A stretch of DNA of 6,291 bases, taken from the NCBI GenBank assembly GCA_027492445.1, contig JAPUES010000246.1, forward strand, positions 1 to 6,291, written 5' to 3'. Below are positions 1-5,866 of this stretch, in pieces. The notes under the pieces were generated by a model. That model saw only the letters and a program-made list of their open reading frames with translations. It had not been told where the DNA came from and ran no database searches. Numbering within the stretch: the stretch's first letter is position 1; each line of letters starts with the position of its first letter. This DNA is from Sporomusaceae bacterium (GTDB lineage Bacteria > Bacillota > Negativicutes > DSM-13327). Position numbers and translations under genes: made by a program.

Positions 1-827
1 TTGGAGCAGAGGTAGTTGTCTCTGGGGAAACTTCTAACAAGACGCTATATTATGGCAGCACTCTAGATGAAGTATGTCTGCCGGTTAAGGCTTATTTTGG
101 CCACGCTTATGAAGTATGCCAGGACGTTGACTATTTATTTGTGCCTCGTATTGTTAGTGCGGCAAAAAGGCAATATACTTGCCCCCAAATCATCGGTTTG
201 CCAGATATGCTACGTAGCAATATACCTAAATTACCTAAATTGATTGAGATTACTGTTGATCTTCGCAACGATTGGCGGAGTTTATATCATGCAGTGACAG
301 GGGTAGGGGAAATCTTTAATGTGGGAAAGATAGCGAGCCTTTATGTATGGCAAAAGGCTTGGCGAATGGGGCAGGTACCAAACTACTTGCCAACTGCTAA
401 GACGGACGGCTTACGCATTGGTCTGATTGGGCACCCATATATTATTTATGACCGTCAGATTAGTATGAATGTGCTGGATAAGCTGGGTAATCTAGGTGTA
501 AATGTAGTAACACCAGATATGGTAGAGGTTTATAAAGCCCAAAACAGTGCCGTTTGTTTAGATAAAGAAATTTTTTGGTGTTACTGTAGCCACCTAGTTG
601 GTGCAGCCTTGGCTCTGATGCACCCCGTCCAGGTAAATGGACTGATATTGATGAGTTCTTTTAGTTGCGGACCAGATTCATTAATCGGGGAAATAATCAA
701 AGGACAGGCGCAAAGTCGTAACATACCCTTTATGCTGTTAACGATAGATGAACACATGGCCGAAGCTGGTTTTGTTACCAGATTGGAAGCGTTTATTGAT
801 ATGCTTGAACGGAGGACGCAATTATGA
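1..827 (+). CDS. Acyl-CoA dehydratase activase-related protein (DUF2229/COG3580), 5' end outside window
   Basis: The frame is open from base 3 to the TGA at 825-827, giving 274 visible residues. The in-frame GTG at 141 is not the start, because conserved sequence continues upstream of it (GAEVVVSGETSNKT, then CLPVKAYFGH at window residues 25-34). Family members usually begin with an IGIPRxLxYY-type segment, so I estimate about 25-35 residues are missing. Visible motifs are VDYLFVPRIVS, a cysteine at residue 60 (YTCPQ), a central LRIGLIGHPY strand-loop, SFSCGPDS (Cys222) and EAGFVTRLEAFID near the C-terminus. The family accompanies or is fused to BadF/HgdC-type ATP-dependent activators of radical 2-hydroxyacyl-CoA dehydratases and resembles their Fe-S subunits. 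The actual reaction is unknown, and cluster binding by the cysteines is inference. It overlaps the next gene by 4 bases (ATGA), so the two are very likely co-translated. An activase ATPase may lie upstream, outside the window. Confidence 0.85.
   Translation, partial: GAEVVVSGETSNKTLYYGSTLDEVCLPVKAYFGHAYEVCQDVDYLFVPRIVSAAKRQYTCPQIIGLPDMLRSNIPKLPKLIEITVDLRNDWRSLYHAVTGVGEIFNVGKIASLYVWQKAWRMGQVPNYLPTAKTDGLRIGLIGHPYIIYDRQISMNVLDKLGNLGVNVVTPDMVEVYKAQNSAVCLDKEIFWCYCSHLVGAALALMHPVQVNGLILMSSFSCGPDSLIGEIIKGQAQSRNIPFMLLTIDEHMAEAGFVTRLEAFIDMLERRTQL
811..815 (+). promoter_or_regulatory. Ribosome binding site of the second activase-like gene
   Basis: GGAGG lies 8 bases before the ATG at 824, inside the last codons of the upstream gene. 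It fixes the start of the downstream gene and supports translational coupling through the ATGA overlap. Confidence 0.8.
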
Positions 828-1933
828 TTGTTACTTTTCCTCATATGGGTACAATGCATATTACCCTTAAAGCCTTATTTACAGACCTTGGACTCGCAGT
901 TCTATCGCCACCGCCTATTACAAAAAAAACCATAGATATAGGTGCTAAATATGCCCCTGAAATGGCCTGCCTGCCGTTTAAAATTACCTTAGGGAATTTT
1001 ATTGAAGCACTGGAAGCAGGGGCTAATACCATTATTACCTGTGGCGGAGTTGGACCTTGCCGTTTAGGGTGTTATGCACAAGTACAAAAGAATATATTAA
1101 AAGAATTAGGTTTTGAATTTGAGCTTATTGCTATTGAACCGAATCTCATCCAGATAGTAAAGATTTTATACAGACTAACACCGGGGAAGAGTTGGAAAGA
1201 GGTCTACGCTGCTTTTAGGTTAGCCGGTGCTAAAATGACTGCCCTTGACAGTATGGAGGGGAAAATATCCAGTATCCGTCCCCGTGAAAAGGTATCAGGA
1301 GGGGTAGACCTACTTTGGCAACAGTCGGTTAAAGAGATTGAGGCAGTCCAGAATATTTCCGATGTACAGGTCTTGGTAGAAGGATATAAGGAAAAACTGA
1401 ATAAGGTTGAACTGAAATGGGACTATGAACCCCTGCGAATCGGGATAGTGGGGGAAATATATGTTATGCTTGAACCCTTTGCGAATCAGAATATAGTACG
1501 GCAGTTGGGGAATATGGGAGTAGAAGTACATAAGACTATGTTTCTTACGGATTATGTGCGAGTGCATTTACAACGCAATCGTCAGTATTATAATGCCTAT
1601 CAACACATTGTAGATTTAGCGAAACCCTATTTAGGTCACTATGTAGGCGGACATGCCATTAAGAGTATTGGATGTACTGTAAAAATGAGCAAAGCGGGTT
1701 TTGATGGTGTTATCCAGGTTTTCCCTTTCACCTGTATGCCGGAGACGATTGCAAAAAATATCCTGCCAAAAGTCAGTAAAGAGGTTAATATGCCCCTATT
1801 ATCCTTATCTTTTGATGAGCAGTCAGGCGAGGCCGGGGTGCTTACCAGATTAGAAGCCTTTATAGATTTGCTACAATATCGTCGGCCAAAAAAGATAGTA
1901 CAGGAAGAGAATTATCGGACAAGAGAACGATGA
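824..1933 (+). CDS. Acyl-CoA dehydratase activase-related protein (COG3581 type)
   Basis: This is a 369-residue soluble protein with no signal peptide or membrane segment. It begins MIVTFPHMGT, the usual N-terminus of the COG3581 family of predicted nucleotide-binding/activase-associated proteins. Cysteines are at 49 (ACLPFK), 73 (TCGG), 79 and 83 (GPCRLGC), 284 and 304 (FTCMPE). Those at 49, 79 and 304 lie in conserved-looking motifs and could hold an Fe-S cluster, which is inference. A second segment starts near residue 204 (LRIGIVGE), and the C-terminus carries SFDEQSGEAGVLTRLEAFID at 329-348. This layout matches the upstream gene (CLPxK, LRIG, TRLEAFID), so the two are paralogues, perhaps forming a heterodimer like the two Fe-S subunits of 2-hydroxyacyl-CoA dehydratases. 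Substrate and reaction cannot be read from the sequence. The TGA at 1931-1933 is followed by an AT-rich gap and the promoter of the Fe-S operon. Confidence 0.85.
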   Translation: MIVTFPHMGTMHITLKALFTDLGLAVLSPPPITKKTIDIGAKYAPEMACLPFKITLGNFIEALEAGANTIITCGGVGPCRLGCYAQVQKNILKELGFEFELIAIEPNLIQIVKILYRLTPGKSWKEVYAAFRLAGAKMTALDSMEGKISSIRPREKVSGGVDLLWQQSVKEIEAVQNISDVQVLVEGYKEKLNKVELKWDYEPLRIGIVGEIYVMLEPFANQNIVRQLGNMGVEVHKTMFLTDYVRVHLQRNRQYYNAYQHIVDLAKPYLGHYVGGHAIKSIGCTVKMSKAGFDGVIQVFPFTCMPETIAKNILPKVSKEVNMPLLSLSFDEQSGEAGVLTRLEAFIDLLQYRRPKKIVQEENYRTRER

Positions 1934-1976
1934 TCAGGTAAGTTTTAAAAAAGTTGTTTTTTCTACAGATTTTGTT

Positions 1977-2005
1977 TTGACAAGGGAAGTATTTTTTGGT
2001 ATATT
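1977..2005 (+). promoter_or_regulatory. Sigma-A type promoter of the iscR-nifS-nifU-mnmA operon
   Basis: A perfect -35 box TTGACA (1977-1982) is separated by exactly 17 bases from the -10 box TATATT (2000-2005). Transcription would start near 2012, leaving a leader of about 54 bases before the GTG of iscR. No other convincing promoter lies between here and the terminator after mnmA, so this promoter probably drives all four genes. Confidence 0.85.
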
Positions 2006-2027
2006 AATAAATAACAAAACCTAGTAT

Positions 2028-2052
2028 GTTACTCGGAATAGTCGGTAATAAC
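2028..2052 (+). promoter_or_regulatory. Candidate IscR/Rrf2 operator in the iscR leader
   Basis: The segment starts GTTA (2028-2031) and ends TAAC (2049-2052), an outer inverted repeat. Inside are two 9-base-phased near copies, ACTCGGAATA (2031-2040) and AGTCGGTAATA (2040-2050). The part TAGTCGG (2039-2045) matches the right half of the E. coli type-1 IscR consensus (TAGTCRR); the left half matches poorly. It sits just downstream of the predicted transcription start and ends before the ribosome site, where a bound repressor would block the operon. That it is the autoregulatory operator is inferred from position and the half-site match. Confidence 0.5.
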
Positions 2053-2065
2053 AGGGGAGATTATT

Positions 2066-2500
2066 GTGAAGATATCGACAAAAGGGCGTTATGGTGTAGC
2101 GGCGATGTATGATTTGGCTATGAATTATGGGCAAGGACCTATTTCCTTAAAAAGCATTGCCCAGCGCCAAAAAATTTCAGAAAACTACTTAGAACAATTA
2201 GTAAGCACACTGCGTAAAGCTGGATATGTGAAAAGTATTCGGGGAGCGCAAGGTGGGTATACTTTAAGTAAAGATCCCGCACAGATTTCAGTAGGTGATA
2301 TTATTCGAGTAATGGAAGGACCTATAACCTTAGTAGATTGTTTATTGACCCATACCAATGATCACGATTCTTGTGAGCGAGCAGGGATTTGTGTTACTCG
2401 GGATGTTTGGGCTAAAGTATGTACGAGCATAAACAATGTGGTAGATTCCATTTCTCTTGCAGATTTATGCCGCGAAGAAAAATTACGAGGAGATGTATAA
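2066..2500 (+). CDS. iscR: IscR-type Rrf2 family Fe-S cluster-sensing transcriptional regulator
   Basis: This is a 144-residue Rrf2 family protein, a normal length. The GTG start is chosen because GGGGAG (2054-2059) lies 6 bases upstream and the protein begins MKISTKGRYGV, the classic family N-terminus. A winged helix-turn-helix covers about residues 1-70, with recognition-helix sequence near ISENYLEQLVSTLRKAGYV and the wing GAQGGYTLSKDP. The effector region has Cys92 (VDCL), Cys103 and Cys109 (spacing CX10CX5C), followed by TRDVW. In E. coli IscR the corresponding cysteines (92, 98, 104) and His107 hold a [2Fe-2S] cluster; here the residue aligned with that histidine appears to be Arg112. 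The nearest alternative is a CymR-type cysteine-metabolism regulator, but the three cysteines and the nifS-nifU neighbours favour IscR. It likely represses its own operon when Fe-S clusters are plentiful. Confidence 0.9.
   Translation: MKISTKGRYGVAAMYDLAMNYGQGPISLKSIAQRQKISENYLEQLVSTLRKAGYVKSIRGAQGGYTLSKDPAQISVGDIIRVMEGPITLVDCLLTHTNDHDSCERAGICVTRDVWAKVCTSINNVVDSISLADLCREEKLRGDV
2488..2492 (+). promoter_or_regulatory. Ribosome binding site deciding the nifS start
   Basis: AGGAG inside the last codons of iscR lies 12 bases before the ATG at 2505. That spacing is long. An in-frame ATG at 2493 directly abuts the site and so is unlikely to be used, and a TTG at 2457 has no site of its own. The ATG at 2505 also gives the family-typical MKKVYFDHSATTP N-terminus. 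Confidence 0.65.
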
Positions 2501-2504
2501 TACT

Positions 2505-3710
2505 ATGAAAAAAGTTTATTTTGATCATTCGGCAACGACACCTGTTGATGGTGAAGTCGCAAAAATAATGATAGAATATATGACGGACAAGTTTGGTAAT
2601 CCTGGAAGCATACATTTTTTTGGTCGTGAGGCCAATAAAGCTGTGAATGAAGCTCGAAAAAATGTTGCTGATTTATTAGGAGCTACGGAAAAAGAAGTAT
2701 TTTTTACGAGTGGTGGGACGGAGTCTGATAATCTTGCAATTAAAGGGGTAGCTCTTGCCAATCGCAAAAAAGGCAATCATATTATTACGACTGCCATTGA
2801 GCATCATGCCGTATTACATGCTTGTGAAGCATTAGAAAAACAAGGTTTTACTGTAACTTATTTGCCTGTTGATGAGAATGCAATGGTACGCACTGAAGAT
2901 GTGAAAAATGCCATTACAGATGAGACCATATTAATCAGTGTCATGTTTGCCAATAATGAAGTGGGAACCATTCAGCCCATTAAAGAAATAGGACAATTAG
3001 CTAGAGAAAAAGGTATTTATTTTCATACGGATGCCGTGCAAGCAGCGGGGAACTATCCCATTGATGTCAATGAATATAATATTGATTTACTTAGTATTTC
3101 GGGGCATAAGTTATATGGACCGAAAGGTGTTGGCGCTATCTACATTCGTAAAGGCGTTAAAATTGAGTCCCTGCAGCAAGGTGGCTCCCAAGAACGTAAA
3201 CTTAGGGCCGGTACGGAAAATGTACCCGGTATTGTAGGTCTTGGCAAAGCAGCGGAGCAAGCAAAACTAGAAATGGAGCAGCGAATGACTCATGTTCGTG
3301 GACTGCGGGACAAATTGATGAAAGGTATTCAAGAAAAAATCTCGGATATCAAGCTCAATGGACATCCAGAGATGCGCTTACCAGGTAATTTAAATTTTAG
3401 CTTTTTCTATATTGAAGGAGAATCCTTGCTCCTCAATCTTGATATGAAAGGTATTGCAGCTTCCAGTGGCTCTGCCTGTACCTCAGGATCTCTTGATCCT
3501 TCCCATGTTCTATTGGCAATGGGTATGAATCATGAAACTGCCCATGGGTCGCTGCGCCTTTCCTTAGGACGTCATAATACAGAAGACGATGTGAACTATT
3601 GCTTAGAAGTATTACCCGTAATTGTAGAAAAACTGCGCAGTATGTCCCCATTAAATGCAACCAGTAAATTGGCAGACAGTAATCCTTGTAGCCAATGCCA
3701 TAATCATTAA
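2505..3710 (+). CDS. nifS: Cysteine desulfurase NifS/IscS
   Basis: A PLP-dependent class V aminotransferase-fold enzyme of 401 residues that converts L-cysteine to alanine and carries the released sulfur as an enzyme persulfide. Visible motifs are YFDHSATTP at 5-13, SGGTESDN at 69-76, the cofactor-stacking histidine in IEHHAVL (His101), Asn151 in ANNEVG, Asp176 in HTDAVQ, the Schiff-base Lys202 in SGHKLYGP, the RAGTENV segment at 234-240 and catalytic Cys325 in SSGSACTSGS on the mobile loop. All catalytic residues are intact, and the loop is of the IscS/NifS group I type. Four bases separate it from iscR, and nifU follows after 21 bases. Its neighbours suggest it feeds sulfur both to NifU for Fe-S assembly and to MnmA for tRNA thiolation. 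An unusual tail ends CSQCHNH (Cys395, Cys398, His399, His401). Confidence 0.96.
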   Translation: MKKVYFDHSATTPVDGEVAKIMIEYMTDKFGNPGSIHFFGREANKAVNEARKNVADLLGATEKEVFFTSGGTESDNLAIKGVALANRKKGNHIITTAIEHHAVLHACEALEKQGFTVTYLPVDENAMVRTEDVKNAITDETILISVMFANNEVGTIQPIKEIGQLAREKGIYFHTDAVQAAGNYPIDVNEYNIDLLSISGHKLYGPKGVGAIYIRKGVKIESLQQGGSQERKLRAGTENVPGIVGLGKAAEQAKLEMEQRMTHVRGLRDKLMKGIQEKISDIKLNGHPEMRLPGNLNFSFFYIEGESLLLNLDMKGIAASSGSACTSGSLDPSHVLLAMGMNHETAHGSLRLSLGRHNTEDDVNYCLEVLPVIVEKLRSMSPLNATSKLADSNPCSQCHNH

Positions 3711-3717
3711 TATAGTT

Positions 3718-3723
3718 GAGGAG
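3718..3723 (+). promoter_or_regulatory. Ribosome binding site deciding the nifU start
   Basis: GAGGAG lies 8 bases before the ATG at 3732. An in-frame GTG at 3723 overlaps this site and has no ribosome site of its own, so the protein starts MYTEKVMDHF. Confidence 0.85.
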
Positions 3724-3731
3724 TGAATTTT

Positions 3732-4103
3732 ATGTATACAGAAAAAGTTATGGATCATTTTGCAAATCCCCGTAATGTTGGTGAAATAGAAAATGCTAAT
3801 GGCATAGGTGAAGTTGGCAATGCTAAATGTGGTGACATTATGAGAATTTATTTAGATGTACAAGATAATATTATTAAAGATGTTAAGTTTAAAACCTTTG
3901 GTTGCGGGGCAGCAATTGCGACAAGCAGTATGGTCACCGAACTGGTTATGGGTAAAACTCTCGAAGAAGCATTAAAGATTTCCAATGATGCGGTAGCAGA
4001 AGCACTAGATGGATTACCGCCAGCAAAAATGCATTGCTCTAATTTAGCAGCAGACGCCTTGCATGAAGCCATCAAGGACTATATACAGAAAAAAGGAAAG
4101 TGA
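3732..4103 (+). CDS. nifU: Fe-S cluster assembly scaffold protein NifU/IscU
   Basis: A 123-residue IscU-fold scaffold on which [2Fe-2S] and [4Fe-4S] clusters are built from NifS-derived sulfur and iron, then passed to apo-proteins. All canonical residues are present: Cys33 and Asp35 in NAKCGD, Cys58 in FGCGA, and His101-Cys102 in KMHCSN. They match E. coli IscU Cys37, Asp39, Cys63, His105 and Cys106 with a constant or near-constant offset. It is the single-domain form, without the C-terminal Nfu domain of nitrogen-fixation NifU. LPPAK at 95-99 corresponds to the LPPVK loop that HscA chaperone recognises in proteobacteria, although no hsc genes are visible here. It lacks the zinc-site insertion that marks SufU of Bacillus. 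It lies 21 bases after nifS, and mnmA follows 7 bases later. Confidence 0.96.
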   Translation: MYTEKVMDHFANPRNVGEIENANGIGEVGNAKCGDIMRIYLDVQDNIIKDVKFKTFGCGAAIATSSMVTELVMGKTLEEALKISNDAVAEALDGLPPAKMHCSNLAADALHEAIKDYIQKKGK

Positions 4104-4110
4104 TTGTTTC

Positions 4111-5205
4111 ATGGGTACGAAAGCAAAAGTTCTTGTAGCCATGAGCGGAGGGGTGGACAGTTCTTTAGCTGCCGCCCTTTTGGTTGAGCAAGGATATGAT
4201 GTAATTGGCGCAACAATGCAGATTTGGGATAAAGATATTCCCGAAGATGATGCAGAAAATCGTGGCTGCTGTTCCTTAAGTGCCATTGATGATGCACGTA
4301 GGGTAGCAGAAAAAATAGGCATTCCTTATTATGTTCTTAATTTTCGCGATATGTTTCAGGAAACTGTCGTAGGATATTTTATCCGTGAATATGGCAATGG
4401 AAAAACCCCCAATCCTTGCATAGCTTGTAATCGCTATGTAAAGTTTGAAGGTTTACTCCAAAAGGCCTTAGCCCTTGGTGCTCAGTATGTAGCAACGGGG
4501 CATTATGCAAGGATTGCTTATAATGAGACTCTTGGTAGGCATACCTTGAGTAAAGGTATTGATCATACTAAAGATCAATCCTATGCCTTATATCATCTCA
4601 ATCAAAACACCTTAAAACACTTTTTAATGCCTCTTGGGGGTTATACGAAGGTAAGAACGCGAGAACTAGCAAGAGAATATGGTTTATCTGTTGCGAATAA
4701 GCCGGAAAGTCAGGAAATTTGTTTTGTACCAAATGATGATTATAAAAGCTTTTTAGCAGAAAAATCTCCCAAGGCTCTCCGGCCTGGGAATTTAGTAGAT
4801 ACTAATGGGAAAATTTTAGGTAAGCATCAAGGACTGCCCTTATATACTGTTGGGCAACGTAAGGGTCTAGGAATTGCTACAGGAGTGCCCCTTTATGTGG
4901 TGGAACTTGATTACGAAGGTAATCGTGTAGTGGTTGGAAATAATCAAGATGTCTTTGCCAAAGAACTTATTGCCGAGGATTTGAACTTTATTACCATGGA
5001 TAGCTTAGCTCATACCATAACGGCTTCGACGAAAATTCGTTATGGTGCCAAAGAAGGCGTGGCGACTATTGTGCCTCTTGAAGGTGGCAAAGTAAAGGTT
5101 TCCTTTGCAGAGCCACAACGCGCCATTTCGCCAGGTCAGTCCGTCGTGTTTTATGATGGCGATATGGTGATTGGTGGGGGAATCATAACACAATCAATTC
5201 GTTAA
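4111..5205 (+). CDS. mnmA: tRNA-specific 2-thiouridylase MnmA (TrmU)
   Basis: A 364-residue enzyme that activates U34 of tRNA Lys, Glu and Gln with ATP and inserts sulfur to give 2-thiouridine. The N-terminal PP-loop SGGVDSS is at 12-18, followed by GCCS at 52-55, TPNPCIACN at 99-107, ATGHYAR at 128-134, DQSYAL at 155-160, KPESQEICF at 197-205 and the C-terminal beta-barrel part with YTVGQRKGLG at 245-254. Against E. coli, Cys106 and Cys204 align with catalytic Cys102 and Cys199, while Cys103 replaces Asp99. The ATG at 4111 is chosen because AAGGAAAG (4093-4100) precedes it and it gives the usual short lead into KVLVAMSGG. An in-frame ATG at 4063 lies inside nifU and would add 16 unlikely residues. 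It is the last gene of the operon, with NifS the natural sulfur donor. Confidence 0.96.
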   Translation: MGTKAKVLVAMSGGVDSSLAAALLVEQGYDVIGATMQIWDKDIPEDDAENRGCCSLSAIDDARRVAEKIGIPYYVLNFRDMFQETVVGYFIREYGNGKTPNPCIACNRYVKFEGLLQKALALGAQYVATGHYARIAYNETLGRHTLSKGIDHTKDQSYALYHLNQNTLKHFLMPLGGYTKVRTRELAREYGLSVANKPESQEICFVPNDDYKSFLAEKSPKALRPGNLVDTNGKILGKHQGLPLYTVGQRKGLGIATGVPLYVVELDYEGNRVVVGNNQDVFAKELIAEDLNFITMDSLAHTITASTKIRYGAKEGVATIVPLEGGKVKVSFAEPQRAISPGQSVVFYDGDMVIGGGIITQSIR

Positions 5206-5230
5206 AGAGAGGATAATCCTCTCTTTTTTT
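5204..5230 (+). terminator. Intrinsic terminator after mnmA
   Basis: A perfect 8-bp stem AGAGAGGA (5206-5213) and TCCTCTCT (5217-5224) with a 3-base TAA loop runs into a T tract (5224-5230). A-T pairs from the mnmA stop codon can extend the stem. It closes the iscR-nifS-nifU-mnmA unit. Confidence 0.92.
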
Positions 5231-5290
5231 GTTGTATAAAAGATGTAATAAAAAGCATAAATTTGGTCATAATAAAAGTAGAAGTTTTAT

Positions 5291-5296
5291 GGGGAG
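5291..5296 (+). promoter_or_regulatory. Ribosome binding site deciding the PRC-barrel gene start
   Basis: GGGGAG lies 8 bases before the ATG at 5305. A longer frame from a TTG at 5263 has no ribosome site, so the protein starts MQKLRHTLGLPV. Confidence 0.85.
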
Positions 5297-5304
5297 TTGC
5301 TCTA

Positions 5305-5829
5305 ATGCAAAAACTCAGACATACCCTTGGTTTACCAGTATTAGAAACAAAAACAGGTAAGGAAATTGGTGCGGTAACAGAAATACTTGTGGATGTACAA
5401 GGGGCTGTCCTTCTTGGGTTAATTGTTACAAGTGGACAGATAGTAGGGGAAGATGGTTTTATTGCTTTTACAGATGTATTTAGTCTTGGAAGAGATGCCA
5501 TTATGTTAGGGAGTCAGCGCCATATGTGCACATTAGAAGCCTTACCAGAAATGCCGGAGAGCTATTATTCAAGAGAAATCTTGGATAAAGAAATATTTAC
5601 GGATTCTGGGCTACGTTTAGGGATTTTAGTTGATATTATTTTTAATACTAGCACCGGGGAAATAAAGTGGTATCAAGTATCGGATAGTATTATAGGTGAT
5701 TTATTATATGGCCGTTTCATCATGCCACTGCCACAAGTACAAATCATCGGTAAGGACAAAATAATAGTACCTGAAATTATGAGTAAACTACTTCATAAGG
5801 ATATAGAGCATAATGACATACAATCATAA
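5305..5829 (+). CDS. PRC-barrel domain protein with two barrel repeats (YrrD-like)
   Basis: A 174-residue cytosolic protein built from two PRC-barrel-like beta domains, about residues 2-72 and 92-158. Each begins with a short lead, then a glycine turn and a valine/isoleucine-rich strand: LPVLETKTGKEIGAVTEILVD in the first and EIFTDSGLRLGILVDIIFN in the second. The first domain also shows GAVLLGLIV, the second GEIKWYQVSD, which are the usual second strands. No catalytic residues or membrane segments are seen. PRC barrels generally act as protein- or RNA-binding adaptors, and the function of this subfamily is not known to me. Bacillus YrrD is a two-barrel protein in a similar position downstream of trmU, so the gene order suggests an orthologous role. 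That is a recollection, not a search result. It is followed after 37 bases by a zinc-ribbon-like gene, probably in the same transcript. Confidence 0.85.
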   Translation: MQKLRHTLGLPVLETKTGKEIGAVTEILVDVQGAVLLGLIVTSGQIVGEDGFIAFTDVFSLGRDAIMLGSQRHMCTLEALPEMPESYYSREILDKEIFTDSGLRLGILVDIIFNTSTGEIKWYQVSDSIIGDLLYGRFIMPLPQVQIIGKDKIIVPEIMSKLLHKDIEHNDIQS

Positions 5830-5866
5830 TCAAAGTATAAAAATTAAAGAGTAGGATGGAGATGTT

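Noticed and set aside
141..827. GTG at 141 as the start of the first gene
   Set aside because: The frame is open to the window edge and conserved family motifs lie upstream of the GTG. There is no ribosome site before it.
1947..1962. A6-GTTG-T6 hairpin with a T run after the second activase-like gene, as a terminator
   Set aside because: The stem consists only of A-T pairs and would be too weak. It may help slow transcription but I do not call it a terminator.
3689..3707. CxxCH in the NifS tail as a heme c attachment site
   Set aside because: The protein is a cytosolic PLP enzyme without an export signal, so covalent heme attachment is implausible. Metal or persulfide binding is more likely.
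5245..5273. Promoter before the PRC-barrel gene using the -10-like CATAAT at 5268-5273
   Set aside because: No acceptable -35 box lies at the right distance, and no sporulation sigma consensus fits both boxes. A promoter is expected here because a terminator precedes it, but I cannot place it.
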